42,022 nt of DNA from Clostridia bacterium (GCA_017442225.1 JAFSAR010000010.1:94306-136327), one strand, 5' to 3'. Positions 17,104 to 26,972 are shown, numbered from the stretch's first letter. The notes: generated by a model not told the origin, from the letters alone. Made by a program: numbers and translations.

Positions 17104-17781
17104 TTATAATTTATTGCGTAATTTTTCAAGTGCCGCGGTTTCGATTCGTGATACGTAACTACGTGATATTCCGAGTTTTTTTGCAATTTCACGTTGAGTT
17201 TGCTCATTTTCACCGCCTAAACCATATCTCATATTTATAATTTGCATTTCTCTTTCATCAAGCGTACCGTTTAAAATACCTCGCAGTTTTTGTATTTTTA
17301 TCTTTGTGTCAATTTCATCTTCAATATTGGCTTCATCGGCAATAATATCTATAAGGGTGAGCGTATTACCGTTTTTATCTGTATCAATCGGGTCGCTTAT
17401 GTAAACGTCCTGAGCATACTTTTTGTTATTTCTGAAGTGCATTAAAATTTCGTTTTCTATGCAGCGCGCAGCGTACGTGGCAAGCCTTATTTTTTTATCA
17501 GATTTAAAAGTGTTTACCGCTTTTATAAGACCGATTGTACCAATGGATATCAGGTCGTCCTGTTCATCCACCGTATAATATTTCTTAACCACATGCGCTA
17601 CAAGACGAAGATTGTGTTCAATCAACTCGTTTTTTGCTATTTCGTCGCCTTGTTCTTTAAGAATTAGCAATTCTGCTTCGCGTTTTGAACTAAGCGGAGG
17701 CGGAAAAGCTCCTGCGCCTGTTACGTGGAGCGCTAAATAAAACAAGTTGGATACAATTTGTGTCAATAGTTCTAAAAACAT
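17104..17781 (-). CDS. sigK: Mother-cell sporulation sigma factor, pro-sigma-K
   Basis: A 225-residue sigma-70-family factor that drives late mother-cell genes. The N-terminus (MFLELLTQIVSNLFYLALHV) is a hydrophobic pro-sequence of the type removed by SpoIVFB, followed by FPPPLSS, a SigK mark. Region 2 has IEHNLRLVAHVVKKY, DLISIGTIGLIKAV and ATYAARCIENEILMHFR; region 4.2 has the helix-turn-helix TQREIAKKLGISRSYVSRIE. ATG 17781 is preceded by AAGGGGG; an in-frame ATG at 17823 has no such site and would lengthen the pro-sequence. The coding sequence is continuous: no skin element interrupts it. Identity as SigK over SigE rests on the FPPPLS stretch and pro-sequence type. Confidence 0.93.
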   Translation of the reverse strand: MFLELLTQIVSNLFYLALHVTGAGAFPPPLSSKREAELLILKEQGDEIAKNELIEHNLRLVAHVVKKYYTVDEQDDLISIGTIGLIKAVNTFKSDKKIRLATYAARCIENEILMHFRNNKKYAQDVYISDPIDTDKNGNTLTLIDIIADEANIEDEIDTKIKIQKLRGILNGTLDEREMQIINMRYGLGGENEQTQREIAKKLGISRSYVSRIETAALEKLRNKL

Positions 17782-17800
17782 ATAAATCCCCCTTGTAAAA

Positions 17801-17830
17801 AATATATGAAACGGGACAATCATAAAATTA
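17801..17830 (-). promoter_or_regulatory. Possible sigma-E-type promoter of sigK
   Basis: Minus strand: TAATTTT (17824-17830), 15-base spacer, CATATATT (17801-17808). This resembles the SigE consensus KMATATT and CATACAMT with one and two mismatches. sigK is a SigE target in known spore formers. The predicted leader is very short (about 13 bases), which weakens the case. Confidence 0.35.
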
Positions 17831-17860
17831 AAATTTATGCAAATTTTTAATGGTTTTTGA

Positions 17861-17889
17861 TTGACAAGATATTGCGATTATGGTAGAAT
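17861..17889 (+). promoter_or_regulatory. Promoter of the pyrimidine operon
   Basis: TTGACA (17861-17866), 17-base spacer, TAGAAT (17884-17889). The leader to the pyrC ATG is about 57 bases. I see no PyrR-type anti-terminator and terminator pair and no riboswitch in it, so how this operon is controlled is not visible. Confidence 0.88.
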
Positions 17890-17952
17890 ACATAAGATAA
17901 AAATACGGCATTGTATGTATTTAAGTACAAAATATGAAAGGATGGTTTAATA

Positions 17953-19191
17953 ATGGCAATGCGAACTAATAACAACGTTCATAAACCTGAATTTCTAAAA
18001 AGCATTGACCTTGCTACCAACAAGGCGGTTTTGTCACCTTTTTTTGCCGACATACAAAATAATTATTTTATTTTACCCGGTTTTTGCGATGTGCATGTGC
18101 ATTTTCGTGAGCCGGGTTTTTCTTATAAAGAGACAATTGCGAGTGGTTCGCATGCGGCGGCACACGGAGGATATACGGCTGTATGTACAATGCCAAATCT
18201 TAATCCTGTACCTGACAGCGTCGAGCATTTGAAACAGCAGCTTGATATCATAAACCAAGATGCTGTAATAAACGTTTACCCATATGGCGCAATAACAGTT
18301 GGTCAAAACGGACAAGAACTTTCTGATATGGATAAAATGGCGACAGATTGTATTGCCTTTTCTGACGATGGACGCGGTGTGCAGTCACGTGAGCTTATGC
18401 GTAAGGCAATGCTTAAAGCAAAGTCTTTGAGCAAAATAATTGTAGCGCATTGCGAAGATAATTCATTACTTCGCGGCGGTTATATACACGACGGTGAATA
18501 CGCAAAAACACACGGTCATAAAGGAATTAGTTCTGAGAGTGAATGGGCGCAGATAAAACGTGATTTAGAGCTTGTTCGGGAAACGGGCTGCGCATATCAC
18601 GTATGTCATATTTCGTGCAAAGAAAGCGTCCAACTGATACGTGAGGCGAAAGCCGAAGGCTTGAACGTTACTTGTGAGACGGGACCGCATTATCTTATAC
18701 TTGATGACAGTAATTTGCAAGAAGACGGCAGGTTTAAAATGAATCCTCCGCTACGTTCTCGTGAAGACAGATTAGCGCTTATAGAGGGTATAAAAGACGG
18801 CACGATTGATATGATTGCTACCGACCACGCGCCGCACAGTAATGATGAAAAGAGTAAGGGACTCGAAAAAAGCGCGTTTGGAATTGTAGGTATTGAGACA
18901 GCATTTCAGCTGCTTTACACGTATTTTGTAAAAAATAATGTTATTACTTTTGAAAGATTGATTGATTTGTTATGTTTTAACGCCCGTAAGCGTTTTAATA
19001 TACCACTAAATGATAATGACTATACCGTTTGGCGCCTTGATGAAAAAATCACGGTGAATTCCGATGATTTTTTATCAAAGGGAAAGGCTATGCCGTTTGA
19101 AAATCATGAACTTTACGGCAAATGTTATATGACGGTTTGCGGCGGTAAAATTGCATATAAAGATAATTCAATATATATTCAGGAGGAATAA
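17953..19191 (+). CDS. pyrC: Dihydroorotase
   Basis: Zinc amidohydrolase that closes carbamoyl-aspartate to dihydroorotate. Metal ligands H48 and H50 lie in CDVHVHFREPG; KMNPPLRS and ATDHAPHS carry further conserved binding residues. The 412 residues are near the usual length for the Gram-positive type, but the N-terminal stretch before the HxH motif is about ten residues shorter than usual and lacks the normal opening beta-strand motif. ATG 17953 follows AAAGGA at 10 bases. First gene of the pyr operon; its 3' end contains the AGGAGG that serves carB. Confidence 0.95.
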   Translation: MAMRTNNNVHKPEFLKSIDLATNKAVLSPFFADIQNNYFILPGFCDVHVHFREPGFSYKETIASGSHAAAHGGYTAVCTMPNLNPVPDSVEHLKQQLDIINQDAVINVYPYGAITVGQNGQELSDMDKMATDCIAFSDDGRGVQSRELMRKAMLKAKSLSKIIVAHCEDNSLLRGGYIHDGEYAKTHGHKGISSESEWAQIKRDLELVRETGCAYHVCHISCKESVQLIREAKAEGLNVTCETGPHYLILDDSNLQEDGRFKMNPPLRSREDRLALIEGIKDGTIDMIATDHAPHSNDEKSKGLEKSAFGIVGIETAFQLLYTYFVKNNVITFERLIDLLCFNARKRFNIPLNDNDYTVWRLDEKITVNSDDFLSKGKAMPFENHELYGKCYMTVCGGKIAYKDNSIYIQEE

Positions 19192-19194
19192 AAA

Positions 19195-22100
19195 ATGGCT
19201 AAAAGAACTGATATTAAAAAGGTTTTAATTATAGGTTCAGGTCCTATAGTTATAGGTCAGGCGGCTGAGTTTGACTACGCAGGCACACAGGCGTGTTTGG
19301 CGCTTAAAGAAGAGGGCTATGAGGTAATACTGTGCAACTCTAATCCTGCTACTATTATGACCGACACTTCAATTGCGGACAAGGTTTATATGGAGCCGCT
19401 TACTCTCGAATATATGGCAAAGATTTTACGTTATGAGCGTCCCGACGCTATTGTGCCTGGAATCGGCGGACAAACAGGTCTTAACCTTGCTATGCAGCTT
19501 GAACAAAAAGGTATTCTTAAGGAATGCGGCGTAGAGCTGCTCGGTACTTCAAGCGAGAGTATAGAACGCGCCGAAGACCGCGAACTATTTAAAGAGATGT
19601 GTGAATCAATTGGTGAGCCTGTAATTCCTTCTGAAATCACATACAGCATTGACGAAGCAAAGGAAGCCGCTAAAAGAATAGGTTATCCTGTGGTTTTACG
19701 TCCTGCGTTTACTCTGGGCGGTACAGGTGGCGGCTTTGCATATAATGAGGATGAACTTGTTGAGATTGGTCTTAACGCCTTTAAACTCTCACCCGTGCAT
19801 CAGGTTCTTATTGAAAAGAGCGTTAAAGGCTACAAGGAAATTGAATTTGAGGTTATGCGTGACTCAAACGACCATGCTATTACCATTTGCGGTATGGAAA
19901 ATATTGATCCTGTAGGTGTTCACACAGGTGACTCTGCAGTTGTAGCGCCAATTCTTTCTCTTAATGACCACGACCTTAAAATGCTTAACGACAGTGCGAT
20001 TAAAATTATTCGTGAGCTTAAAATTGAGGGTGGCTGTAACGTTCAATTTGCGCTTAATCCTTATAGCAGTGAGTATTATCTTATAGAGGTTAACCCACGT
20101 GTGTCACGTTCTTCGGCGCTTGCTTCAAAAGCGAGCGGTTACCCAATAGCGCGAGTTACTGCAAAAATTGCTCTTGGTATGGCTCTTGAAGAGATTCCTG
20201 TTGCGGGAGGTACTGCAGCAATCGAGCCACGACTTGACTATATTGTTGCAAAATTCCCACGTTTTCCGTTTGACAAGTTTGCTGATGCGCCTAACACACT
20301 CGGTACTCAAATGAAGGCTACAGGCGAGGTAATGGGTATCGGATCTACCCTTGAAGAGTGCTTGCTCAAATCAGTTCGCTCGCTTGAAACCGGTGTATGC
20401 CACTTCCACGTTGCAAAGTTTGATAATATGAGTGATGAAGAAATATTATCATATCTTGGCGGATTTCAGGACGATAATATTTATGCCGTTTTTGAGATGC
20501 TTCGCCGCGGCGCAAACATAGAAAAGCTACACGACGTAACCAAGATTACACCATTATTCCTTGAATCATTTAAGCGTATTGTTGATATGGAAGCGCTTGT
20601 AAAAAATAATATTGGTGATGTAGAAACACTAAAAAATGCTAAAATTATGGGCTTGGGCGATGAGTATATTTCAAAGGTATGGAGTATGCCTGAAACAGAT
20701 ATTTACAAGATGCGTAAAGAAAATGGCATAGTGCCTATTTTCAAGATGGTTGATACGCTTCACACAGGTAAATATATAGCATATCTTTATTCATCGTACA
20801 CAGGCGAGAATGAATCACGCCTTACCGACAAGCGTAAAATAGTAGTTTTAGGCGCTGGTCCTATCCGTATAGGTCAGGGTGTAGAATTTGACTATTCGAC
20901 TGTTCACGCAGTGCAGACTATTAAAAGGAACGGTTATGAGGCGATTATTATAAACAACAACCCCGAGACCGTGTCTACCGACTACACAACTGCTGACAAG
21001 CTTTATTTTGAGCCGCTTACCCCCGAAGATGTAATGGCAATAATTGATTTTGAACAGCCCGAGGGTGTTGTAGCATCACTTGGCGGTCAGACAGCGATTA
21101 ATTTGGCGCAGCCGCTTATGGATCGCGGTGTTAAGATTATTGGTACAGACTGCGCCGCTATTGAACGAGCAGAAAATCGCGATAGCTTTGAAAAAATATT
21201 GCAGGAACTTAATATTCCTCAGCCAAAGGGAAGAGCGGTTACTAAAATTGAAGACGGTGTTGCTGCGGCGGCTGAAATAGGTTATCCGGTACTTGTGCGC
21301 CCAAGCTTTGTTTTGGGTGGTAGAGCTATGCAGATTGTAGCCGATGAGGAACAATTACGACACTATCTTAAAACTGCTGTTGAAATTGATGCCGATAAAC
21401 CTGTTCTTGTTGATAAATACATTCAAGGTAAAGAGGTTGAGGTTGACGCCATCTGTGACGGACACGATGTATTCGTACCTGGTATTATGGAGCTTGTTGA
21501 ACGTACGGGTATTCACTCGGGCGACTCTATAAGTGTTTACCCCACATTCAGTATCTCTGATAAGGTTCGCGGTACTATATTACAATATGCTAAAAAGTTA
21601 GGCTTGGGCATAGGTATTATAGGTCTTTATAACATACAGTTCATAGTTGACAAAAATGATGATGTTTATATCATCGAGGTTAATCCGCGTTCATCACGAA
21701 CTGTACCATTCCTTTCAAAATCAACAGGTTATTCTTTGGCTGATATTGCGACCGAGGTAATTCTTGGAAAATCACTTAAAGAACAGGGAATATTCAGCTT
21801 ATATCCACAAGAAAAGAACCGTTACTATGTAAAGGTTCCTGTGTTCTCATTTAATAAAATCAAAGGACTTGATGCGTATCTTTCCCCTGAAATGAAGTCT
21901 ACAGGTGAAGCGATAGGTTATGACGACAAGCTTAATCGCGCGTTATATAAAGCTCTTCAGGCAGCGGGTACACACTTACAAAACTACGGTACGGTATTTG
22001 TAACTGTTGCCGACAAGGATAAGCCAGAGGCATTACCGCTTATTCGTCGTTTCTATAACCTTGGCTTTAATATTGAGGCTACAGCGGGTACTGCCGCATT

Positions 22101-22368
22101 CCTTAAAGAAAACGGTATTCGTACTCATGTACTCAAGAAGATCAGTGAAGATCCGGACGAGATACCTGATGCAATCCGTCAAGGACACATTGCCTACGTT
22201 ATCAACACAAAGGATATTGCCGCATCGGCACAGGCAAGTGACGGACAACAAATTCGCCGCCTTGCTACCGAAAACAATGTAACAATATTTACTTCACTTG
22301 ATACCGTAAGAGTTTTAATTGATGTACTTGAGGAAACAACACTAACAATTTCAACTATTGATGCATAA
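19195..22368 (+). CDS. carB: Carbamoyl-phosphate synthase, large subunit
   Basis: The 1057-residue large subunit makes carbamoyl phosphate from bicarbonate, two ATP and ammonia channelled from the small subunit. Two homologous ATP-grasp halves are plain: IGSGPIVIGQAAEFDYAGTQ at the start and LGAGPIRIGQGVEFDYSTVH at about residue 553. The C-terminal MGS-like allosteric domain (about 930-1057) has ATAGTAAFLKENGI. It is 3 bases after pyrC. The glutaminase subunit gene carA, normally directly upstream, is not in this window. Confidence 0.97.
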   Translation: MAKRTDIKKVLIIGSGPIVIGQAAEFDYAGTQACLALKEEGYEVILCNSNPATIMTDTSIADKVYMEPLTLEYMAKILRYERPDAIVPGIGGQTGLNLAMQLEQKGILKECGVELLGTSSESIERAEDRELFKEMCESIGEPVIPSEITYSIDEAKEAAKRIGYPVVLRPAFTLGGTGGGFAYNEDELVEIGLNAFKLSPVHQVLIEKSVKGYKEIEFEVMRDSNDHAITICGMENIDPVGVHTGDSAVVAPILSLNDHDLKMLNDSAIKIIRELKIEGGCNVQFALNPYSSEYYLIEVNPRVSRSSALASKASGYPIARVTAKIALGMALEEIPVAGGTAAIEPRLDYIVAKFPRFPFDKFADAPNTLGTQMKATGEVMGIGSTLEECLLKSVRSLETGVCHFHVAKFDNMSDEEILSYLGGFQDDNIYAVFEMLRRGANIEKLHDVTKITPLFLESFKRIVDMEALVKNNIGDVETLKNAKIMGLGDEYISKVWSMPETDIYKMRKENGIVPIFKMVDTLHTGKYIAYLYSSYTGENESRLTDKRKIVVLGAGPIRIGQGVEFDYSTVHAVQTIKRNGYEAIIINNNPETVSTDYTTADKLYFEPLTPEDVMAIIDFEQPEGVVASLGGQTAINLAQPLMDRGVKIIGTDCAAIERAENRDSFEKILQELNIPQPKGRAVTKIEDGVAAAAEIGYPVLVRPSFVLGGRAMQIVADEEQLRHYLKTAVEIDADKPVLVDKYIQGKEVEVDAICDGHDVFVPGIMELVERTGIHSGDSISVYPTFSISDKVRGTILQYAKKLGLGIGIIGLYNIQFIVDKNDDVYIIEVNPRSSRTVPFLSKSTGYSLADIATEVILGKSLKEQGIFSLYPQEKNRYYVKVPVFSFNKIKGLDAYLSPEMKSTGEAIGYDDKLNRALYKALQAAGTHLQNYGTVFVTVADKDKPEALPLIRRFYNLGFNIEATAGTAAFLKENGIRTHVLKKISEDPDEIPDAIRQGHIAYVINTKDIAASAQASDGQQIRRLATENNVTIFTSLDTVRVLIDVLEETTLTISTIDA

Positions 22369-22382
22369 ATTGAGGTTTTGTA

Positions 22383-23117
22383 ATGAAACAAGGTATTTTT
22401 AAAATATCAGAAAACACAAAATTAGTTGACAATGTTTATAAGATGGTGCTTGTCGGTGACACCTCCGACATCACCGCTTGCGGTCAGTTTATTAACATTC
22501 AGCTCGACGGGCTTTATCTTCGCCGTCCTATATCGGTGTGTGATAAAGACGATTTGTCAGTTACAATTATATATAAGGTTGTAGGTAAGGGTACAGAGCA
22601 GATGTCTGAAATGCAGGTTGGCGACACGCTTGACGTACTTACCGGTCTTGGAAACGGATATGATTTGTCGTATTCGGGTGATAAGCCACTGCTTTTAGGC
22701 GGAGGGGTTGGTGTACCGCCGCTTTATATGCTTGCTAAAGAACTCGTAAAGCAAGGTAAAAATGTATCGGTTATACTCGGATTTAATACTGCGAGCGAAG
22801 TTTTTTACGAGCAAGAATTTAAGGATTTAGGCTGTAATGTAACAGTTACCACTGTTGACGGTAGTTACGGTGTAAAGGGCTTTGTAACCAACGCATATCC
22901 CCAAAATTACACGTATTTTTACACCTGTGGACCCGAACCTATGCTTAAAGCGATTTATAAAACATCTTCTACAAGCGGTCAGATGAGCTTTGAAGAACGT
23001 ATGGGATGCGGCTTTGGCGCTTGTATGGGCTGCAGTTGCAAAACCATTGCAGGCTATAAGCGCATATGTAAAGATGGTCCTGTTATGAAAAAGGAGGAAA
23101 TTCTATGGGAAGATTAA
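22383..23117 (+). CDS. pyrK: Dihydroorotate dehydrogenase electron-transfer subunit PyrK
   Basis: Iron-sulfur flavoprotein of 244 residues that passes electrons from PyrD to NAD+. The ferredoxin-reductase-like FAD domain has RRPISV and the glycine-rich LLLGGGVGVPPLYMLA. The [2Fe-2S] site is C209-X4-C214-X2-C217-X11-C229 (MGCGFGACMGC...RICKDGPV). It overlaps the start of pyrD by 13 bases, consistent with the PyrD-PyrK heterotetramer. Confidence 0.96.
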   Translation: MKQGIFKISENTKLVDNVYKMVLVGDTSDITACGQFINIQLDGLYLRRPISVCDKDDLSVTIIYKVVGKGTEQMSEMQVGDTLDVLTGLGNGYDLSYSGDKPLLLGGGVGVPPLYMLAKELVKQGKNVSVILGFNTASEVFYEQEFKDLGCNVTVTTVDGSYGVKGFVTNAYPQNYTYFYTCGPEPMLKAIYKTSSTSGQMSFEERMGCGFGACMGCSCKTIAGYKRICKDGPVMKKEEILWED

Positions 23118-24016
23118 AGGTTAATCTTTGCGGATTAGAGCTTGATAATCCTGTAATTCCTGCTTCGGGTACATTTGGTTTTGGCTATGAATTTGCCGAA
23201 CTTTATGATATAAACCTACTTGGTACATTTTCTTTCAAAGGCACCACAAAGGATGCTCGTTTTGGCAATCCAACACCGCGTATTGCAGAGTGTACGGCTG
23301 GTATGATAAATGCCGTAGGACTTCAAAATCCAGGTGTTGAAAAGGTGATTGCCGAGGAACTACCGAAACTTAAACAATGCTTTAATAAAAAAGTTATGGC
23401 AAATATTAGCGGCTTTGCGGTTAATGATTATGCCTATACTTGCGAGTTGCTTGACAAAGAGGAACAGGTTGGCTGGCTTGAGGTTAATGTCAGCTGTCCT
23501 AATGTTCACGGCGGTGGTATGAGCTTTGGTACAAGTCCCGAGGCGGCTGCAGAGGTTGTTCGGGCTGTTAAAGCCGTTACAACCAAGCCCGTAATAGTAA
23601 AACTATCGCCTAACGTTACCGATATTGTAGCAATCGCAAAGGCTTGCGAAGATGCGGGCGCTGATGGCATTAGTCTTATAAATACAATGCTTGGTATGAG
23701 AATTGACCTTAAAACCAGAAAACCCGTAATCGCAAACAAGATGGGTGGTTTTTCGGGACCTGCAATTTTTCCTGTAGCGGTCCGTATGGTTTATCAAGTT
23801 GCAAACGCTGTTAATATCCCCGTAATTGGTATGGGTGGCGTATCAAGCGCTGAAGACGTAATTGAAATGATGCTTGCAGGAGCTACTGCTGTAGAGGTTG
23901 GCGCCGCTAACCTTATAAATCCGTATGCTTGCCGTGACATAATTAATGATTTGCCACGCGTTATGGATAAATATGGAATTGAAAATTTAAGTGATATTAT
24001 AGGAGGAGTTAAATAA
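23105..24016 (+). CDS. pyrD: Dihydroorotate dehydrogenase B, catalytic subunit
   Basis: FMN enzyme of 303 residues that oxidises dihydroorotate to orotate and works with Pyr[32 protein letters not shown] (with the active-site Cys of class 1B) and GMGGV identify it. ATG 23105 has AAGGAGG upstream. The stop overlaps the pyrF start (TAATG). Confidence 0.97.
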   Translation: MGRLKVNLCGLELDNPVIPASGTFGFGYEFAELYDINLLGTFSFKGTTKDARFGNPTPRIAECTAGMINAVGLQNPGVEKVIAEELPKLKQCFNKKVMANISGFAVNDYAYTCELLDKEEQVGWLEVNVSCPNVHGGGMSFGTSPEAAAEVVRAVKAVTTKPVIVKLSPNVTDIVAIAKACEDAGADGISLINTMLGMRIDLKTRKPVIANKMGGFSGPAIFPVAVRMVYQVANAVNIPVIGMGGVSSAEDVIEMMLAGATAVEVGAANLINPYACRDIINDLPRVMDKYGIENLSDIIGGVK

Positions 24017-24714
24017 TGGGTAAGGACGTAATTATTGCTTGCGATTTCGCCAGCGCGGAAAAAACATTCGAATTTCTTGACAAATTTACCGGCCGTAAAC
24101 CTTTTGTAAAAATAGGTATGGAGCTTTTTTATGCGGAAGGCCCATCCATTGTTAAGGAGATAAAAAAACGCGGACACAAGATTTTCCTTGATTTGAAGCT
24201 TCACGATATTCCAAATACCGTAAAAAAAGCAATGAGCGTATTATCAAATCTTGATGTAGATATCACTAATCTTCACGCAAGCGGTACAACGGCTATGATG
24301 GAAGCCGCAATCGAAGGACTTACCAGACCTGACGGTACAAGACCGTTGCTTATCGCCGTAACACAGCTTACTTCTACAAACCAAGAAAGTATGGAAAATG
24401 ACCTTCTTATAAAAGAACCTATTGATGAGGTTGTTATGCACTATGCTGCAAATGCTAAAAAAGCGGGACTTGACGGTGTTGTTTGTTCACCTCTTGAAGC
24501 GGGTAAAGTACACGAGCGTTGCGGCGCAGATTTCTTGACAATAACACCCGGTGTTCGTTTTGCAGATGGCGATGTTGGTGACCAAAAGCGTGTTATGACA
24601 CCTGCCGAAGCTAACAAAATCGGTAGTGACTATATAGTTGTTGGTCGTCCTATTACAGCGGCTGAGGACCCAGTTGCCGCTTACGAGCGTTGTGTGTCTG
24701 AATTTATAGCTTAA
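24016..24714 (+). CDS. pyrF: Orotidine-5'-phosphate decarboxylase
   Basis: Last step to UMP. The 232-residue barrel shows [12 protein letters not shown] at strand 1, the catalytic D-K-x-x-D array in [18 protein letters not shown], and YIVVGRPIT at the phosphate site. AGGAGG ahead of the ATG lies in the end of pyrD. Start overlaps the pyrD stop. Confidence 0.97.
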   Translation: MGKDVIIACDFASAEKTFEFLDKFTGRKPFVKIGMELFYAEGPSIVKEIKKRGHKIFLDLKLHDIPNTVKKAMSVLSNLDVDITNLHASGTTAMMEAAIEGLTRPDGTRPLLIAVTQLTSTNQESMENDLLIKEPIDEVVMHYAANAKKAGLDGVVCSPLEAGKVHERCGADFLTITPGVRFADGDVGDQKRVMTPAEANKIGSDYIVVGRPITAAEDPVAAYERCVSEFIA

Positions 24715-24725
24715 GGAGAATTAAG

Positions 24726-25382
24726 ATGGAAGCATATAAAAGAGAATTTATACAGTTTTTAGAAAATGCAGGTGTTTTAAAATTTGGTGATTTTACCGCT
24801 AAATCGGGTAGAAAAATTCCTTACTTTATAAACGCAGGCGATATAAAGACAGGCGACCAGATTTCAAAGCTTGGCGAATTTTACGCAAAGGCTTATTTTG
24901 AAAAAGTTGGTAACAAGCGTACAGTTCTTTACGGACCTGCATACAAGGGTATTCCGATTGCTGTATCGGTTGCTTGCGCGCTTTCAAAAGAAGGTCTTGA
25001 TGTTCCTTTCTTCTTTAATAGAAAGGAAGAAAAAGACCATGGCGAAGGCGGTGTATTTGTTGGCTATAAGCCGCAACAAAACGAGGAAATTGTTATTGTT
25101 GAGGATGTTATCACTGCAGGAACTGCCATTCGTGAAAGCATGGCTATTCTTTCAGGTCTTAAAGGCACCAAGGTTGCGGCAACATTTGTAATGGTTGACC
25201 GTAAAGAAAAAGGACAAACCGAAAAATCTGCTATGGCAGAGGTAGGCGAGGAGTACGGATTCCCCGTATATTCTGTAGTTGACGTTTACGATATTATCGA
25301 ATATCTTGAAGAAGACCCTGCTAACGCTGAAAATGTAGAAAGAATTAGAAATTATCTTGCAATAAACGGTGCAAAAGAATAA
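24726..25382 (+). CDS. pyrE: Orotate phosphoribosyltransferase
   Basis: Type I phosphoribosyltransferase of 218 residues that joins orotate to PRPP. The PRPP loop is IVEDVITAGTAIRES; the flexible-loop region is FFFNRKEEKDHGEGG, and YGPAYKGIPIA is conserved. It follows pyrF after 11 bases with AAGGAG in the gap. Confidence 0.97.
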   Translation: MEAYKREFIQFLENAGVLKFGDFTAKSGRKIPYFINAGDIKTGDQISKLGEFYAKAYFEKVGNKRTVLYGPAYKGIPIAVSVACALSKEGLDVPFFFNRKEEKDHGEGGVFVGYKPQQNEEIVIVEDVITAGTAIRESMAILSGLKGTKVAATFVMVDRKEKGQTEKSAMAEVGEEYGFPVYSVVDVYDIIEYLEEDPANAENVERIRNYLAINGAKE

Positions 25383-25406
25383 TTACTCTTTAAAAAGGAG
25401 AAAAAA

Positions 25407-26330
25407 ATGAGAAGCGTAATTGATATTTTGGATTTTACTGTAAAAGAGCTTGATGAGCTTATTGACACAGCACTCGATATAATTGACAATCCTAAAAAAT
25501 ACGCGCATATTTGCGATGGAAAAAAATTAGCAACCCTATTTTTTGAGCCATCTACCAGAACACGACTTAGTTTTGAGGCGGCTATGTATGAGCTCGGTGG
25601 CAATGTATTAGGCTTTTCTGAGTCAAACAGTTCATCTGCCGCAAAGGGCGAGAGTATAGCTGACACGGCAAAGACTGTCAGTTGTTATGCAGATATTATC
25701 GCAATGCGTCATCCAAAAGAGGGCGCGGCATTGGTTGCGGCTAATAACGCAAGCGTGCCTGTTATAAATGCGGGTGACGGGGGACATTGCCATCCAACAC
25801 AAACACTTGCCGACCTGCTTACAATTCGTCGCGAAAAGGGAAGATTTAATAATCTTACGGTTGGTTTTTGCGGCGACCTAAAATTTGGCAGAACGGTTCA
25901 TTCGCTAATTAATGCCCTTAGCCGTTATAACAATATTAAAATCGTACTTATTTCTCCTGAAGAATTAAAATTACCAAGTTACGTTAAAAAGGATGTTTTA
26001 CAAAAGAATAATATTCCTTATGAGCAAACTACCGATTTAGAAGCGGCAATGCCAAATCTTGATATGCTTTATATGACCCGTGTTCAGCGTGAACGCTTTT
26101 TTAATGAAGAGGATTATTTACGACTTAAGGATAGTTATATTCTAACTCCCGATAAACTTAAAAACGCAAAGGCTGATTTGTCAATTCTTCATCCGCTGCC
26201 GCGTGTTAACGAGATAAGTGTTGCTATCGACTCCGATCCACGTGCTTGCTATTTTAAGCAGGTGCTTAACGGCAAATATATGCGTATGGCGCTTATACTT
26301 AAATTGCTTAAGGAGGCAGGAACAATATGA
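25407..26330 (+). CDS. pyrB: Aspartate carbamoyltransferase, catalytic chain
   Basis: The 307-residue chain makes carbamoyl-aspartate. The carbamoyl-phosphate site is [40 protein letters not shown] and [11 protein letters not shown] are also standard. It overlaps the regulatory-chain gene by 4 bases (ATGA), so an E. coli-like PyrB-PyrI holoenzyme is expected. Confidence 0.97.
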   Translation: MRSVIDILDFTVKELDELIDTALDIIDNPKKYAHICDGKKLATLFFEPSTRTRLSFEAAMYELGGNVLGFSESNSSSAAKGESIADTAKTVSCYADIIAMRHPKEGAALVAANNASVPVINAGDGGHCHPTQTLADLLTIRREKGRFNNLTVGFCGDLKFGRTVHSLINALSRYNNIKIVLISPEELKLPSYVKKDVLQKNNIPYEQTTDLEAAMPNLDMLYMTRVQRERFFNEEDYLRLKDSYILTPDKLKNAKADLSILHPLPRVNEISVAIDSDPRACYFKQVLNGKYMRMALILKLLKEAGTI

Positions 26331-26740
26331 ATATAGATTCTATACAAAACGGTGTTGTAATTGACCACATTACCGCAGGTCTTGGTATGCACCTTTACGA
26401 GCTTTTGGACCTTGCCTCACTTGATGCTTCGATAGCGCTTATTAAAAATGTAAATAGCAAAAAAATGGGTAAAAAAGATATTATAAAAATCGATGCAGAT
26501 ATTGACCTTAATCTTGATGTTATTGGTTTTGTTGACCCCGATGCTACCGTCAATATTATTAAAGACGGTGTTTTGGTTGAAAAGCGTAGTATTGATATGC
26601 CACAGACATTAACCAACGTTATAAAATGTAAAAATCCAAGATGCATAACCTCTTCTGAGCAAGAGCTTGACCATATATTTAAGCTTACCGATAAAGAGGG
26701 TAAGGTTTACCGTTGTATTTATTGTGAAACAAAGGCTTAG
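26327..26740 (+). CDS. pyrI: Aspartate carbamoyltransferase, regulatory chain
   Basis: The 137-residue chain gives the enzyme nucleotide feedback control. The N-terminal nucleotide-binding domain has VIDHITAG. The zinc domain is C101-X4-C106-X23-C130-X2-C133, the full set. Its presence suggests that pyrimidine flux is adjusted at enzyme level, in line with the lack of a visible leader attenuator. Last gene of the pyr operon; no clear terminator follows it. Confidence 0.97.
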   Translation: MNIDSIQNGVVIDHITAGLGMHLYELLDLASLDASIALIKNVNSKKMGKKDIIKIDADIDLNLDVIGFVDPDATVNIIKDGVLVEKRSIDMPQTLTNVIKCKNPRCITSSEQELDHIFKLTDKEGKVYRCIYCETKA

Positions 26741-26791
26741 AATATTATAATTTTTTGGTTATTTTTATACGACAAATTTCGTGTTTGCCCA

Positions 26792-26820
26792 TTGACAGTT
26801 TTTTTATAAAATGATATACT
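26792..26820 (+). promoter_or_regulatory. Promoter of the purine operon
   Basis: TTGACA (26792-26797), 17-base spacer, TATACT (26815-26820). Start expected near 26827, just before a small GTAC-TTTTA-GTAC hairpin and the riboswitch. Confidence 0.9.
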
Positions 26821-26839
26821 GTTATCGTACTTTTAGTAC

Positions 26840-26919
26840 CAATCTTTATGACTGACGGAAACATTTGTGGAGCACCACGAAGGAATAAAGATTGCTATAT
26901 TTGGCCGACCGTCTGGGCA
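26840..26919 (+). promoter_or_regulatory. ZTP riboswitch aptamer (pfl motif)
   Basis: P1 is 10 bp: 26840-26849 pairs with 26885-26894. P2 hairpin is GTGG-AGCA-CCAC (26867-26878). The downstream part has the family signature GCCGACCGTCTGGGCA. GACGG (26854-26858) can pair with CCGTC (26909-26913), the expected pseudoknot. The class binds ZTP and ZMP, which build up when 10-formyl-tetrahydrofolate is short, and normally turns genes on. It controls the purE-to-fhs operon here, whose products make both the purines and the folate. Confidence 0.93.
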
Positions 26920-26961
26920 CACTTGAAATTCTCTATTCAAGTGCGCCCTTTTATGTTTTTT
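26915..26961 (+). terminator. Riboswitch-controlled terminator ahead of purE
   Basis: Arms 26915-26927 (starting GGGCAC) and 26936-26948 (ending GCGCCC) form 13 positions with one mismatch, 8-base loop, then TTTTATGTTTTTT. The GGGCA at the start of the stem is also the last conserved part of the ZTP aptamer, so ligand binding and terminator folding exclude each other. This gives an anti-termination switch. Confidence 0.9.
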
Positions 26962-26972
26962 GGAGGTAAGTT

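Noticed and set aside
17104..17823. Longer SigK start at 17823
   Set aside because: It would read through the candidate promoter and has no ribosome site; ATG 17781 has AAGGGGG at good spacing.
17890..17952. PyrR-type attenuator in the pyr leader
   Set aside because: The leader is only about 57 bases and contains no terminator hairpin with a T run.
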